Assembly: GCA_947374125.1 (NCBI GenBank)
Contig: CANCAR010000177.1
Location: 1 to 5,719, forward strand
Reading direction: 5' to 3'
DNA from: Hyphomicrobiales bacterium
GTDB lineage: Bacteria > Pseudomonadota > Alphaproteobacteria > Rhizobiales > Beijerinckiaceae
DNA length: 5,719 nt
A program made the translations under genes and the position numbers. This document shows, piece by piece, positions 5,361-5,719 of the stretch. The number at the start of each line of letters is the position of its first letter. Position 1 is the first letter of the stretch. The notes beneath the pieces are model-generated. The model saw nothing but the letters and a program-made list of their open reading frames with translations. It was not told the origin of the DNA and ran no database searches.

Positions 5361-5719
5361 GCGCATTTCTCCAACAAAATGTCAGGCGTAAAGCCTGTGA
5401 AATGGGTCGCGCTATCGGAGCGGGCGATGGCGTAAAGAGTTACGCCTAACGCCTGGGCACGCTCGATTGCGAGGCTCGTTGGCGCAGAAACGGCGATAAG
5501 GGTGGAAACACCAAAACTGGCTGTTTTCTCGATCATTTCATAGGAACAGCGGCTCGTGATGATGATGAAGCCTCCTAGTGGGTCAATCGCCTGCCGCAGC
5601 ATTGCGCCGATTAGTTTATCAAGCGCGTTATGACGGCCCACATCCTCTCGCGCTATTAGCACTTCACCCGAGAGATCACACCAAGCGGCGGCATGTACGG
5701 CACGGGTGGCGTCATTAAG
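5357..5719 (-). CDS. fdhD: Formate dehydrogenase sulfurtransferase FdhD, C-terminal part, 5' end outside window
   Basis: FdhD carries sulfur from the cysteine desulfurase IscS to the bis-MGD molybdenum or tungsten cofactor of formate dehydrogenase, a step needed for its activity. The frame is open to the window edge, giving 120 visible residues; the GTG at 5662 is an internal Val codon, since the residues before it (TRAVHAAAWCDLSGE) also fit the family. Signature stretches are REDVGRHNALDKLIG, IIITSRCSYEMIEKTASFGV and VSAPTSLAIERAQALGVTLYAIAR. The cysteine pair that receives sulfur lies in the missing N-terminal part. The stop overlaps the fdsD start as ATGA, indicating one operon. Confidence 0.95.
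   Translation of the reverse strand, partial: LNDATRAVHAAAWCDLSGEVLIAREDVGRHNALDKLIGAMLRQAIDPLGGFIIITSRCSYEMIEKTASFGVSTLIAVSAPTSLAIERAQALGVTLYAIARSDSATHFTGFTPDILLEKCA

Overview
The window looks like part of an alphaproteobacterial chromosome. The strongest evidence is the pair flbT and flaF, post-transcriptional flagellin regulators that are characteristic of Alphaproteobacteria, next to a short alphaproteobacterial-type flagellin. FdhD and FdsD of a soluble NAD-linked formate dehydrogenase fit the same assignment. I cannot name the genus from the sequence alone.

Layout. Left part (+ strand, 1-2240): the C-terminal end of flgK (hook-associated protein 1, cut by the window edge), then after 16 nt flgL (hook-filament junction protein). 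Middle part (- strand, 4395 down to 2310): flagellin, then flbT, then flaF, with flbT and flaF overlapping by 65 nt. A strong hairpin at 2259-2285 separates the convergent flgL and flaF and probably terminates both, flaF most clearly. A second hairpin with a GAAA loop sits between flagellin and flbT. Right part: a divergent 199-bp intergenic region separates flagellin from a + strand HPP-family membrane protein gene (4595-5116). That gene converges, with a 4-nt gap, on the end of a - strand formate dehydrogenase operon: fdhD (cut by the window edge) followed by fdsD in an ATGA overlap.

How the genes work together. FlgK and FlgL join the hook to the filament, flagellin forms the filament, and FlbT and FlaF tune flagellin production after transcription, so the left two thirds are a late-flagellum module. 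The most interesting non-coding element is the flagellin mRNA leader. It can fold into a nested stem-loop: a 6-bp hairpin inside a perfect 9-bp stem, with a possible third stem that would cover the flagellin Shine-Dalgarno. This is a good candidate for the RNA target of the FlbT encoded by the next gene. The right-hand formate dehydrogenase genes belong to a separate metabolic module. The HPP gene lies between the two modules with no obvious link to either.

I saw no tRNA, rRNA, CRISPR array, insertion sequence or phage gene, and no sign of a wholly new system. The novelty here is regulatory.
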